Origin: WTFY01 sp965220875
GTDB taxonomy: Bacteria > Pseudomonadota > Gammaproteobacteria > UBA4575
Reading direction: 5' to 3'
DNA: 64,000 bases
Assembly (NCBI GenBank): GCA_965220875.1
Contig: OZ244849.1
Span: forward strand, 1,798,001-1,862,000
This document shows, piece by piece, positions 1 through 9,037 of this stretch. The position numbers were made by a program, and so were the translations under genes. The notes under the pieces are model-generated. The model was not told the DNA's origin and searched no databases. It worked only from the letters and a program-made list of their open reading frames with translations. Numbering within the stretch: position 1 is the stretch's first letter; the number at the start of each line of letters is the position of its first letter.

Positions 1-90
1 GCCCTTCAAGCTTTCAACTTATACCTGAACTTGCTGCAAGTATTCCTGAAACCCTCAAGGAATACGCCAACAAAAAATTGTCTTATGGAA

Positions 91-118
91 GTGCTCCCCG
101 ATGCAAGCAGGGGAGCAC
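91..118 (+). terminator. Perfect 9-bp hairpin near the left edge
   Basis: A 9-bp perfect inverted repeat (GTGCTCCCC at 91-99, GGGGAGCAC at 110-118, 10-nt loop) is followed by TTTATGATT. It is likely a rho-independent terminator for a gene entering from the left edge, whose coding end I cannot identify. It may also stop the minus-strand DUF1326 transcript ending at 143, although its T-run on that strand is poor. Confidence 0.5.
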
Positions 119-142
119 TTTATGATTACAAGGATGTTCTTA

Positions 143-748
143 CTATGGACCGTACTGGAATGGAGATGCCAGCCCAGCTTTACCGGATGCGCTCCACTCA
201 ATACTGTTATCGCTGTAGGTAGCATTTTTTGATTCATGAACTACCACAGGGTTGCCAGGCGCAACGGCAAGAGGATGATTGGACACGATCACAGGCTTTC
301 CATCCTCACCCTCCATGGGATACATCTCATTTTCTCCAACGCCCTCGATTACGAGGTGTTTCTTCGAATCTGTGCTTTCAAATGTGATTTTTGCCTTTTT
401 CGCACTCATTACCTCACCCACCAGGCTTGCAATCACGCTTAGATGCCCACCACCTTCTCCGCTCCACAGCGCGCAAACCGCATCAAACTGTGCATCACTG
501 GCTTGTTCATCTACATACAGCGCAAGTCTCCAGTTACCTTCTGTAAGGTGACCAGGTGCATGCAGCCATACTCCTACCTTGACGCCATCTAGGTTTACAT
601 CACCGCAGTGGCCCTTCTCAATGTGCCATCCAACAATAGCCTTACAATAACCTTCAGTAGGGTTTTTGAGTAATATGCAAGGGCATAAATTCTCGCAGGT
701 ACAAGACTCGAAATAGTTGCCTTGAACACTCCAATCAGTAATAGCCAT
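143..748 (-). CDS. DUF1326 domain protein, Cys-rich N-terminus
   Basis: The product is about 201 residues and I recognise the DUF1326 family, whose biochemical role is not known. Near the N-terminus it has a dense cysteine motif, SCTCENLCPC (C-x-C-x3-C-x-C), which looks suited to binding a metal. No signal peptide or membrane segment is visible. I chose the ATG at 748 (MAITDW) rather than an in-frame start at 763 because a GGAGG Shine-Dalgarno lies about 7 nt upstream of it. It is divergent from the DUF2182 membrane protein at 986, an arrangement that suggests shared regulation. A link to copper or another soft metal is inference from the Cys and Met content of the pair. Confidence 0.85.
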   Translation of the reverse strand: MAITDWSVQGNYFESCTCENLCPCILLKNPTEGYCKAIVGWHIEKGHCGDVNLDGVKVGVWLHAPGHLTEGNWRLALYVDEQASDAQFDAVCALWSGEGGGHLSVIASLVGEVMSAKKAKITFESTDSKKHLVIEGVGENEMYPMEGEDGKPVIVSNHPLAVAPGNPVVVHESKNATYSDNSIEWSASGKAGLASPFQYGP

Positions 749-985
749 TAAGCACCTCCACAAGATGGGTAAATATTCAATTTATCACTGTTGTCAGTAT
801 ACCTATGTGGGAACTATAGCTCAAAAAGAATATTGATTAAACATCAGTGTACCAAACCGGGCCCGCATGCAAGCTGCATACAATAGCCCTTCATATATGG
901 TAAAGATTCGGCATTTCTTTTCAGAAAACTATTCACCCTTTATACTCAGACTAACTGGTCATCTATCGGCTTAATTTTTCCCTTG

Positions 986-1786
986 ATGAGTGCACAAAAT
1001 CCAATTTCAAGTTTTCTTTCTTCACAGGATAAAGTAATTATCTTTCTGGGGCTGGCTCTAGTCTCCTTAGTAGGCTGGCTATATTTAATCTATATGGCTT
1101 GGGCAATGGAAAACATGCACTTGGTCGACATGTGGATGCCTCCTAGGAGCGGTATGCGTGCCTGGACAGCTTGGGATTTTTTTATGCTTTTCATCATGTG
1201 GTTTACGATGATGATCGCCATGATGACACCAACTGCCGTACCCATGGTCATGATGTTTGCAGCAGTAAACAGGCAGAAAAAACTCAAAGGTCAGCCGTAT
1301 GCCAAAACTTTCACGTTTCTGATCGGCTACTTGACAGCGTGGGGTTTATTCAGCCTGCTTGCCAGCACCATCCAGTGGCCGCTGCATGAACGTGGCCTGC
1401 TTAATCCGATGATGAACAGCACTAGCTATTTGATGAGTGGTGTAATCCTGGTTCTTGCTGGCATTTACCAATGGACACCAATGAAAGATGCCTGTCTACA
1501 CCAATGCCGTTCACCACTCGGGTTTATCATGGCCGCTTGGAAGGATGGAAACTGGGGGGCGCTCCAGATGGGATTTCATCATGGAATATTCTGTTGCGGC
1601 TGTTGTTGGGCCCTCATGGTCATCTTGTATTCAGTAGGTGTCATGAACATGCTCTGGGTTATCTTGATCACAATCTTTGTGCTACTTGAGAAGATCTTGC
1701 CGTTACCGGCTACTGTCACACGATGGATAACTGGGTCCGGGCTTATAGTATGGGGAATCTATTGGCTACAGCTTTATCCCTGGTAG
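986..1786 (+). CDS. DUF2182 integral membrane protein, Met-rich
   Basis: The product is about 266 residues with several hydrophobic segments (about residues 20-42, 70-95, 110-130, 150-170, 200-225, 240-262). It matches the DUF2182 family described as predicted metal-binding integral membrane proteins. Methionine is very frequent around residues 40-100 (MENMHLVDMWM, MWFTMMIAMM), and FHHGIFCCGCCW near residue 205 clusters His and Cys inside a membrane segment. These are candidate soft-metal ligands. A TTG at 983 directly precedes the ATG at 986, and I use the ATG; no strong Shine-Dalgarno is seen. It is divergent from the DUF1326 gene with about 237 bp between them. A role in metal transfer or transport is inferred. 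Confidence 0.85.
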   Translation: MSAQNPISSFLSSQDKVIIFLGLALVSLVGWLYLIYMAWAMENMHLVDMWMPPRSGMRAWTAWDFFMLFIMWFTMMIAMMTPTAVPMVMMFAAVNRQKKLKGQPYAKTFTFLIGYLTAWGLFSLLASTIQWPLHERGLLNPMMNSTSYLMSGVILVLAGIYQWTPMKDACLHQCRSPLGFIMAAWKDGNWGALQMGFHHGIFCCGCCWALMVILYSVGVMNMLWVILITIFVLLEKILPLPATVTRWITGSGLIVWGIYWLQLYPW

Positions 1787-1954
1787 CTTGCCTTGCACAA
1801 AAGAATTCAATCTTGCGCCCATTAATCATTCCTGGTGCAGGTGGTCTGTGACGCGCAAAATCGATCGTTGCAAATGACTTTTTTGATGGACCCTGTTTTC
1901 AATCTACCTAAAATACATCCTGCAGCAGCGAATCAAGAAGGCAAGAGGCAGGCC

Positions 1955-2339
1955 ATGTCAGCTGTACAAACAGATCAGCTCGAATAGATATCGTAATCTC
2001 GGACCAGAATCGAAATGAATTTGCAGCAAGACCAAGTAGACTGCTTGCACTGGCGGCAGATGAAATTACTGAGAAAATTCGAACTCTTGGCATATTCGTA
2101 CCAGGGTCCTATGACACGCTTGCTGGACTGACTCTGGTTGATGAAGAAACCGGTGAATCAAATGCTGAAGATATGATGATTCGACAGCTAGTTCTTGGGC
2201 AAGAGACTGTCATTCGGTCAGCTTGTGCAGTATTTCCATTAAGCGAACAGCCAAGCGATAAACCAACTGTCGATTTGTTGGCAAAGCGCTGCAGGCACAT
2301 GAGAATAACGCATGGATGCTTAGTAACCTGCTGCAATAA
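1955..2339 (+). pseudogene. dps: Decayed dps (DNA-protecting ferritin-like protein)
   Basis: Three reading frames joined in order recreate a Dps protein. ATG at 1955 gives MSAVQTDQLE then a TAG. A second frame from about 1984 reads IDIVISDQNRNEFAA and RLL. It then jumps straight to LAADEITEKIRTLG, losing about 40 codons that in Dps hold the first helices, including the HNFHW ferroxidase segment. The same frame continues through GQETVIRSACAVFPL to about 2290. There a one-base loss shifts to a frame reading RMQAHENNAWMLSNLLQ and a TAA at 2337-2339. Family knowledge: Dps stores iron and protects DNA from peroxide. With two frameshifts and a missing core it cannot make a working protein. The C-terminal match is strong. 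Confidence 0.85.
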
Positions 2340-2446
2340 ATCTGCATCTTCCGGTAATTGTGGATGTATAGTGCAAGCATGGCAGTGGAAACTTTTCTAA
2401 AGAAACTGAGCTTCTATGCAATCTAACACACAAAGGAGATAACGCT

Positions 2447-2779
2447 ATGTTTGGATTAGGTGGGAAAAAGAATAAGGATTTCAAAGCCACGATAAGTAAT
2501 ACAGGGCAAACATTTGATGTCAAGGGTGGTATAAACCTTTTGCAGGCTGCAAAAAATGCTGGGATAAATTGGCCATGTGACTGCAAAGTAGGTTCGTGCG
2601 GTACCTGCCGTGCAAAGCTGATAAGTGGAAAAGTAAAGGAGTTAACTGACTTTGCTTATACACTTGACGCAGACATGCTGAAGGATAATTACATCCTCGC
2701 TTGCCAGTCTAGGCTTAAAACAGATGTGGAAATAGAGGTTGATTTTGATCAAACAGCAATTAACCCAGATTACAAATAG
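2447..2779 (+). CDS. 2Fe-2S plant-type ferredoxin
   Basis: A 110-residue soluble electron carrier. The cluster ligands are visible as C-K-V-G-S-C-G-T-C (Cx4Cx2C) near residues 45-53 and a fourth Cys in ILACQS near residue 86, the normal layout of the plant/oxygenase type [2Fe-2S] ferredoxin. An extra Cys two residues before the first ligand (WPCDC) is also present. A strong AAAGGAG Shine-Dalgarno sits 8-9 nt before the ATG. It appears monocistronic, between the dps relic and the MFS-acyltransferase gene. Its redox partner is not in the immediate neighbourhood; the flavin monooxygenases 20 kb away are not obvious partners. Confidence 0.9.
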   Translation: MFGLGGKKNKDFKATISNTGQTFDVKGGINLLQAAKNAGINWPCDCKVGSCGTCRAKLISGKVKELTDFAYTLDADMLKDNYILACQSRLKTDVEIEVDFDQTAINPDYK

Positions 2780-2996
2780 GAAAAGCTAATAGCTGAACAC
2801 GCACAGCTACCCTGCTACTACTTGCTTGGATTAACCAGCAACAGACTTTTGCATGCAAGCCTGAAAACAGTGCATGTGCAATATTCAGTGATAGCCCAAC
2901 CATGCCTAACAGACTCATCATGGAGTATTCTACGGTGAGTATTGAGACCACAGAAATTCATAGTCACCAGTCTGCTCAAACTGCAATTAAGCTGCC

Positions 2997-4856
2997 TTGC
3001 CTGCTGATCACAACTTGAAAACAAAAAGCCAGCTCAGCCTGCTAAGGGAAAAGCGCTTTGGCCCATTTTTTCTTACGCAGTTTTTCGGCGCCTTCAATGA
3101 CAATGTTTTTAAGAATGCGTTAATCATTCTTATTGCTTACCGAAGCATTTATTCAGGGTCTGGCGAATCAAATAACATCATCAATTTTGCAGCAATTCTT
3201 TTCATATTGCCGTTTTTCCTTTTCTCAGCTACTGCTGGCCAGATCGCAGACCGATTTGAAAAAGCCGGCCTTATCAAGAAAATCAAGATAGGTGAAATCT
3301 TCATTATGCTGTTTGCAGCAATAGGGTTTTATTTCAACAACATTCCCTTACTACTGCTGGCCCTGTTCTTTATGGGCTCACAGTCTTCATTTTTCGGCCC
3401 GATCAAGTATTCGATCATCCCGGAACATCTGAGAAATGATGAATTGATAGGTGGTAACGCATTGGTCGAATCCGGAACGTTTATGGCAATATTGCTGGGC
3501 ACAATATTTGGTGGCATTTTGGCCGGAGTTTCATCTGAAACAGGTGCAATTGTGTCATGTGCAGTGATCAGTTTAGCTGTTTTGGGTTATTTAAGTTCGT
3601 TAGGCATCCCCCGCACTACTACTTCAAATCCCTTGCTTAAAATCCGCTGGAACCCGATCTCTGAAACATTCAGAAATGTGATTTCATTAAGAGAAAACAA
3701 AGTTGTTTTCTGTTCCATACTAGGAGTCTCATGGTTTTGGTTTTTGGGAGCAACTTATATCACCCAGTTGCCTAACTTCACACACCTTGCCTTGGGAGCA
3801 AATGTGGAAGTTGTCACATTGTTTCTTACATTGTTCTGTATCGGCATAGGCACCGGCTCTCTCCTTTGCGAGAGACTCTCTAACCGAACCATAGAGTTGG
3901 GACTTGTACCCATAGGCGCAATAGGCCTAACCCTGTTTGGTATTGATGCTTATTTTGCAACTACGGTACACACATCCAAAGAACTGCTAAGTCTATCTGA
4001 GTTTATTCAGATAAAGTCTAACTGGCGTTTATGTATGGATCTATTACTGATAGGAACTTTTGGAGGCATCTACATCGTCCCCTTATATGCGCTGATCCAA
4101 GCACGCACCAACCCGAATAGACGCTCACGCGTAATTGCTGGTAATAATATTCTAAATGCAATAGCTATAGTCGCTGCATCTGTTTATGCGATATCACTTC
4201 TAAACATCGGTCTGAACATACCTCAGCTATTCCTCACAGTAGCTTTGCTTAATGCCGTTTTCGCATTTTTCCTGTTCGTGAAGGCTCCCGAATTCCCTAT
4301 GCGGTTTATCGCATGGGTCTTGACCCGTCTAGTTTACCGTGTGGAAAAAATCGGTTTAGAAAACATACCTGAACAAGGCTCATTAATTTTCATTTTTAAG
4401 CATGAAAGCATAATCGAGCCGCTTATACTCAGTAACTGTATCAGACGCCCAATTCGGATTGTTGTACAGGCTAAAGCTTTTACTTCCCAGGCATCACTTT
4501 TTTTGCTTAAGGGAGCAAATGCAATTTTTGTTCATTCAGACGGAAAATCGGAGTCATTGGAAGAATCGGATCAACTAATCATTTCAGAAATTGTTCATAG
4601 CAACGCTGTCGGTGTATTTCAGGAAAAAGAAAACTTTAAAAAACATCAACCTTGCTTTGTTGACCCAAGCTTTGAAGAGGTACTGGCAAAATATCAGGTA
4701 ACTGTTATACCAATTACCATAACTCGACTTCATGCTAGCAATCAAAGCCAAAGATCCATACAAAGCATACTCCGAAGCCTAAGGCCTGAACTGAAAATTG
4801 TTGCAGAAGAACCTGTTGGACCAGACGATTTCAATCAGACGCTTTGGCCAAAGTGA
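2997..4856 (+). CDS. MFS transporter fused to PlsC-like acyltransferase domain (LplT/Aas-like)
   Basis: A 619-residue fusion. Residues about 20-430 form a 12-segment major facilitator of the LplT lysophospholipid transporter type (FGAFNDNVFKNAL near the start is typical). Residues about 440-600 form a PlsC-type glycerolipid acyltransferase domain (GLENIPEQGSLIFIFKHES). In family members such as Aas these flip lysophospholipid across the inner membrane and re-acylate it. The third, acyl-ACP synthetase domain of full Aas is absent. The acyltransferase motifs are worn: HxxxxD reads HESIIE and the FPEG motif reads FQEK, so catalysis is doubtful. The only plausible starts are TTG codons (2997 or 3015) with weak Shine-Dalgarno, so the exact start is unsure. 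Confidence 0.8.
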   Translation: MPADHNLKTKSQLSLLREKRFGPFFLTQFFGAFNDNVFKNALIILIAYRSIYSGSGESNNIINFAAILFILPFFLFSATAGQIADRFEKAGLIKKIKIGEIFIMLFAAIGFYFNNIPLLLLALFFMGSQSSFFGPIKYSIIPEHLRNDELIGGNALVESGTFMAILLGTIFGGILAGVSSETGAIVSCAVISLAVLGYLSSLGIPRTTTSNPLLKIRWNPISETFRNVISLRENKVVFCSILGVSWFWFLGATYITQLPNFTHLALGANVEVVTLFLTLFCIGIGTGSLLCERLSNRTIELGLVPIGAIGLTLFGIDAYFATTVHTSKELLSLSEFIQIKSNWRLCMDLLLIGTFGGIYIVPLYALIQARTNPNRRSRVIAGNNILNAIAIVAASVYAISLLNIGLNIPQLFLTVALLNAVFAFFLFVKAPEFPMRFIAWVLTRLVYRVEKIGLENIPEQGSLIFIFKHESIIEPLILSNCIRRPIRIVVQAKAFTSQASLFLLKGANAIFVHSDGKSESLEESDQLIISEIVHSNAVGVFQEKENFKKHQPCFVDPSFEEVLAKYQVTVIPITITRLHASNQSQRSIQSILRSLRPELKIVAEEPVGPDDFNQTLWPK

Positions 4857-4902
4857 GTATTTTCCTTTGGCCGCACAGGTATGAAAGCGCCTGGAAATCT
4901 GG

Positions 4903-5574
4903 CTAATTCCGTAGATAAGCCGTAATCTCTCCAGGTAAGGCTGACATTTCCTTGAACACGTGATGGGCACCAGCTTCTGCCAACCAGTCATCCTTTATGA
5001 ATTCCGCATACCCGAATACAATCATGCCTGCAGCAACTCCTCCTTTTACACCCACGGGGCTATCTTCAATTACTAGGCATCTGTGAGGTGCTACACGACC
5101 CATTTCGTGAGCTGCATGGAGATAGATATCAGGAAAAGGTTTTCTGCGTTGCACATCAGAGGCACTGTAGAGCTTCCCTTCAAATAACTTCAGCAAACCT
5201 GCTTTGTTCAAAGTCGTACGCATTTTCTCGTGTGATCCATCAGATGCAACGCAGTACGGGATAGTGATTTCCGCCAAAGCCTGTTTGATACCACACACTG
5301 CGGTCACTGATTGTTTTAAGGCAGAGATAATTTCGCCCTGGTAGCGTGCTTCTAGAGTTGAAGGTGGCTTGCGTCCTGTCAAGCCTTCAATGATCTCCAA
5401 AGACTCTTTAGAAGACTTGCCCAAAAATGTTCTCAATAAGTCAGGTATGGTCATTGACAAGCCACACTCCTCAGAAAGTACATTTCCGAACACCTCAGCA
5501 GTGATTCTTTCGCTGTCAACAAGGACACCGTCACAATCAAAAATAATAAGATCAAAACTTTCCACGGTGTTCAT
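4903..5574 (-). CDS. HAD-superfamily phosphatase, beta-phosphoglucomutase-like
   Basis: A 223-residue soluble HAD hydrolase of subfamily IA. Motif I is FDCDGVLVDSE (nucleophile Asp), motif II is in VASDGSHEKM, the catalytic Lys is in RRKPFPDIY, and motif III is LVIEDSPVGVKGG. An alpha-helical cap lies between motifs I and II. The closest functional group I can name is the GS1/YieH-like sugar phosphate phosphatases; the substrate cannot be told from sequence. I use the ATG at 5574 (MNTVESF) over an upstream one at 5589. It converges with the MFS-acyltransferase gene, whose stop is 47 bp away. Confidence 0.88.
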   Translation of the reverse strand: MNTVESFDLIIFDCDGVLVDSERITAEVFGNVLSEECGLSMTIPDLLRTFLGKSSKESLEIIEGLTGRKPPSTLEARYQGEIISALKQSVTAVCGIKQALAEITIPYCVASDGSHEKMRTTLNKAGLLKLFEGKLYSASDVQRRKPFPDIYLHAAHEMGRVAPHRCLVIEDSPVGVKGGVAAGMIVFGYAEFIKDDWLAEAGAHHVFKEMSALPGEITAYLRN

Positions 5575-5821
5575 GCAGAATAAGTACAAATACCAGCCTG
5601 TTCTTAACGACGATACAAGCAGTGTGAATGTGCTGAATCCAAGCTGATAACTTGCCTGTTTGGCAGCACTGGCCTGGAAAAATTTAAGCCTAAAGAAACT
5701 GTATGTACCATATACGTGCCTCGCATGAAGCCTTCACTTCAGTCTAGCTTACCTGGAACAGTACCTTAAACCGGAATTGAATTAGTTGTGGATAGGTCTG
5801 CTGAAAGATTCGGCAATCTTA

Positions 5822-5897
5822 TGGAGCGGGAAACGAGGCTCGAACTCGCGACCTCAACCTTGGCAAGGTTGCGCTCTACCAACTGAGCTATTCCCGC
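5822..5897 (-). tRNA. tRNA-Gly(GCC)
   Basis: A 76-nt cloverleaf on the minus strand. The acceptor stem GCGGGAA pairs with TTCCCGC, the D-loop reads AGCTCAGTTGGTAGAGC, the anticodon loop is TTGCCAA (anticodon GCC), the T-arm contains GTTCGAGCC, and the 3' CCA is encoded. It lies just upstream of pgsA on the same strand, between the HAD gene and the pgsA-uvrC pair. Confidence 0.97.
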
Positions 5898-5957
5898 AAC
5901 ATCACTTGTCAGTTTATCAATCAACAAACAAGAGTCAATAGATTCACTGCTCACGTT

Positions 5958-6515
5958 TTAATCAGCATTCGATTTGATAGCACGTAAAATGTAGATCATC
6001 ATCGACCAAAGTGTAAGACTTGCAGCCAAGTACAGCAGCCACACTCCGGTCTCAAATACAGGGATACCGAACGCCGGGTAATAATAGAGCATCATAAACA
6101 ATGCAACCATTTGTACCGCAGTTTTAAACTTGCCCATTACAGAAACTGCAACCGACTCCCTGCGACCAAGTTCAGACATCCATTCCCGCAGACCGGATAC
6201 CACAATTTCCCTAGCGATGATAACCAGCGCTGGAATTAGTATATTCAGTTGTCCATGAGTATTGACAATTACAACTAGTACAGTAATTACTATTAGTTTG
6301 TCAGCTATTGGGTCCAAAAAAGCACCTAATTTAGAAACTTGGTTTAACCGGCGTGCGAGATACCCATCGAGCCAATCGGTCAATGAAGCGAGCCCAAATA
6401 GTATGGCTGCAAGCGGCATACCCCAATGACCCAGCGGAAAATAATAAACAAACACCAATACTGGAATTATTAATATCCTCAAGCATGTTAGCGAGTTTGG
6501 AATGCTGCCTAACAT
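5958..6515 (-). CDS. pgsA: CDP-diacylglycerol--glycerol-3-phosphate 3-phosphatidyltransferase
   Basis: A 185-residue inner-membrane enzyme making phosphatidylglycerol phosphate, the committed step to phosphatidylglycerol and cardiolipin. The CDP-alcohol phosphotransferase signature is visible as DWLDGYLARRLNQVSKLGAFLDPIAD read in two parts (DG-x2-AR, then G-x3-D-x3-D). There are about four to five hydrophobic segments and the length is normal. It starts 6 bp after the uvrC stop, the common gammaproteobacterial uvrC-pgsA pair, so the two are probably co-transcribed. Confidence 0.96.
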   Translation of the reverse strand: MLGSIPNSLTCLRILIIPVLVFVYYFPLGHWGMPLAAILFGLASLTDWLDGYLARRLNQVSKLGAFLDPIADKLIVITVLVVIVNTHGQLNILIPALVIIAREIVVSGLREWMSELGRRESVAVSVMGKFKTAVQMVALFMMLYYYPAFGIPVFETGVWLLYLAASLTLWSMMIYILRAIKSNAD

Positions 6516-6521
6516 TTAGGT

Positions 6522-8342
6522 TTAGCCCGATGACTCATGTACTTTCTGGTACACCGCTTCTGCAAGGCTAAGGCTAATTCCTGGTACTTTTGCAAGTTCT
6601 TCTACTCCAGCCCGGTTAATACCTCGCATGCCACCAAAGTGCTTCAGCAAATTTTGTCTTCGCTTAGGTCCCACGCCGGCAATATGCTCTAATGGTGAAG
6701 TGGTTTTATTTCTCGCACGGCGTTTCCTGTGTCCTGTAATCGCAAATCGGTGCGCCTCATTCCTGATCTGCTGAATCAAGTGAAGTGCAAGTGAATTTTC
6801 AGGAAGGTGTACAACTTTTCCCGTATCGGCGAATATGAGTGCTTCGCTACCTGTCCTCCTGCCTGCCGCTTTAGTTACACCGATTATGATGACATTTTCT
6901 ACCTGTAATTCATTTAATACAGCTACCGCTTCACCAACCTGACCCTTGCCCCCATCAATCAAGAGGATATCAGGCAACTTTCCATCAACTTGTTTAAGCC
7001 TTGTATAGTGCCTAATTAGAGCTTGATGCATGGCTGCATAGTCATCGCAAGATTTGGTACCTCGAATATGGAAGCAGCGATAATCAGATTTTGCCGGCCC
7101 TTCTGGTTCAAACACTACGCACGAAGCTACGGTAGCCTCGCCGCTTATATGACTTACATCGAAACATTCTATTCGCACGGGCATGCAATCAAGGCCCAGC
7201 TCTTCTTGAATGGCTTCAAAGCGCTGCATAAATCCTGCTTTTGAAGCCATTTTGCCATGTAAGCCTGCAACAGCATTTTTCTTGGCAATGTCTAGCCACC
7301 GGGCTCTTTCACTGCGTGGTGAGCATACTATCGAAACAGATTTTTCCGCTTTATTGCTAAGTACTTCTAGCAATACTTTTGTATCAGATGGGCGATGGCT
7401 CACAAAAATTTCTTCCGGGACACTATGAGCGAGATAATACTGACCAATAAACGCAGCAATAACCTCCTCTTCTCTCATTACTCCAGGAAGCTTCGGAAAG
7501 AAGCATTTATTACCCAGATTTACGCCTGCACGAATATTGAATATCTGCACGCAAGCAACTTGGCCTTCTAATGCTACAGCGACTATATCGACATCACCTT
7601 TTTGTGAGCTTACGTATTGCTGCTCGGAGACTGCACGCAATAACTCAATCTTGTCACGGTATTGTGCTGCCTTTTCGTAATCAAGGTCAGTAGAGGCATG
7701 ATCCATTTCCTTGACATAGCTAGCTATTAAAGAATCACTGTTGCCATCAAGAAATTCAACTGCCGCCAAGACTTCTTTACAATAGCTGTCTGAATCGATT
7801 AGTCCTACACATGGCGCACTACAACGATCAATCTGGTATTGAAGACATGGCCTGTTACGGTGATTAAAAAAATAATCATCGCATTGCCGGACTTTGAAAA
7901 CCTTCTGTAGGATGCTTAATGCCTCTCTGGCTGCTCCAGCACTCGCATAGGGACCAAAATACTTTCCCGTTTTCGCATGATTGCCTCGGTGAAATGCTAT
8001 TTGAGGGAATGCATGGCTAGTAGAAATAAAAATATAGGGGTAGCTTTTGTCGTCTTTTAGCAGGATGTTGTAGCGTGGACGATGCCGCTTGATGAGGTTG
8101 TTCTCCAGCAGTAATGCTTCAGATTCAGTGTTGGTAACCGTTGTCTCAATTCGCTCAGTCTGTGCAAGCATCTTGCTTATCCTTAAGCTTTGCTGGCTTC
8201 TTGAAAAATACGCAGCTACTCTTTTTTTTAAATTTTTAGCCTTGCCCACATACAGCAGTTTTTCATTTGCATCGAGCATACGATAGACACCAGGACTGGC
8301 AGCTAGAGTCTGTACTAACCGCCTATGGTTGGATGGGCTCAT
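6522..8342 (-). CDS. uvrC: Excinuclease ABC subunit C
   Basis: A 606-residue incision nuclease of nucleotide excision repair, acting with UvrA and UvrB. The domains in order are GIY-YIG (about 14-95: GVYRM and LLYVGKAKNLKKRV) for the 3' incision; the zinc/Cys region around CLQYQIDRCSAPC; a UVR motif for UvrB contact near residue 200-235 (YEKAAQYRDKIELLRAV); the RNase H-like domain (IECFDVSHISGE, LLIDGGKGQ) for the 5' incision; and C-terminal helix-hairpin-helix motifs (HIAGVGPKRRQNLLKHFGG). The length is typical and no key residue is missing. It is transcribed ahead of pgsA. Confidence 0.98.
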   Translation of the reverse strand: MSPSNHRRLVQTLAASPGVYRMLDANEKLLYVGKAKNLKKRVAAYFSRSQQSLRISKMLAQTERIETTVTNTESEALLLENNLIKRHRPRYNILLKDDKSYPYIFISTSHAFPQIAFHRGNHAKTGKYFGPYASAGAAREALSILQKVFKVRQCDDYFFNHRNRPCLQYQIDRCSAPCVGLIDSDSYCKEVLAAVEFLDGNSDSLIASYVKEMDHASTDLDYEKAAQYRDKIELLRAVSEQQYVSSQKGDVDIVAVALEGQVACVQIFNIRAGVNLGNKCFFPKLPGVMREEEVIAAFIGQYYLAHSVPEEIFVSHRPSDTKVLLEVLSNKAEKSVSIVCSPRSERARWLDIAKKNAVAGLHGKMASKAGFMQRFEAIQEELGLDCMPVRIECFDVSHISGEATVASCVVFEPEGPAKSDYRCFHIRGTKSCDDYAAMHQALIRHYTRLKQVDGKLPDILLIDGGKGQVGEAVAVLNELQVENVIIIGVTKAAGRRTGSEALIFADTGKVVHLPENSLALHLIQQIRNEAHRFAITGHRKRRARNKTTSPLEHIAGVGPKRRQNLLKHFGGMRGINRAGVEELAKVPGISLSLAEAVYQKVHESSG

Positions 8343-8363
8343 TGCACGCTACGGTTTTTTGAA

Positions 8364-9014
8364 TTAATTCCTATTAAGTATAGAAACTACTTCTTCGAAA
8401 ACGACTTGAAATTGCTCTTGAGTCAGCCGTTTGGTTTGTACGTTATAGCGGCTACAGTGATAACTATCCAGCAGGTACAAACAAGAATTCAATTTATACC
8501 TACCTCCGTGAGTAAATGGGTATTTGCGACGACTGAGCCCAAGCGCAGTCAAGACTGCCTCATGGGCAATCCTGCCCAATGCAAGAACCACGCTTTCAGA
8601 ATTTAGCTGACGGAGCTCATTATACAAATAAGGATTACAATTTTTGACTTCTTCAGCCGTTGGCTTGTTCGCAGGTGGCAAACACTTAACAGCATTGGTA
8701 ATACGACAGTTTTTTAGCTGCAAGGTGTCATTATTACTAGTAGAAACAGGCTTCGTGGCAAATCCGAACTGAAAAAGCATTTGGTACAGCAGCACACCTG
8801 CATAATCACCGGTAAAAGGTCTTCCTGTTGCATTCGCACCGTGCAGTCCAGGTGCTAATCCTACAATCAGCAATCGTGCATCTGAATCGCCAAACGCAGG
8901 GACAGGTTTACAGTAATAGGTAGAAAATTTTTTTTTCTGGTATGCCAAATGACTTACGATACGGGAACATTTCGTACAGTCTGCATTGAAAGTCGATGAA
9001 CTTGTCACAGCCAC
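8364..9014 (-). CDS. Uracil-DNA glycosylase, family 4/5 type with Fe-S cysteines
   Basis: A 216-residue base excision repair enzyme that removes uracil from DNA. The active-site motif GLAPGLHGANATGRPFTGD resembles the family 5 (UdgB) signature, with PFTGD rather than the catalytic Asn/Asp of other families. Cysteines at DCTKC near the N-terminus and in VKCLPP and VKNCNP fit the four ligands of the 4Fe-4S cluster of families 4 and 5. The C-terminal motif (LLDSYHCSRYN) carries a His near the expected HPS position. It sits between fabH and uvrC on the same strand. Confidence 0.85.
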   Translation of the reverse strand: MAVTSSSTFNADCTKCSRIVSHLAYQKKKFSTYYCKPVPAFGDSDARLLIVGLAPGLHGANATGRPFTGDYAGVLLYQMLFQFGFATKPVSTSNNDTLQLKNCRITNAVKCLPPANKPTAEEVKNCNPYLYNELRQLNSESVVLALGRIAHEAVLTALGLSRRKYPFTHGGRYKLNSCLYLLDSYHCSRYNVQTKRLTQEQFQVVFEEVVSILNRN

Positions 9015-9037
9015 CTATATCATTCTGAGCCAGATGG

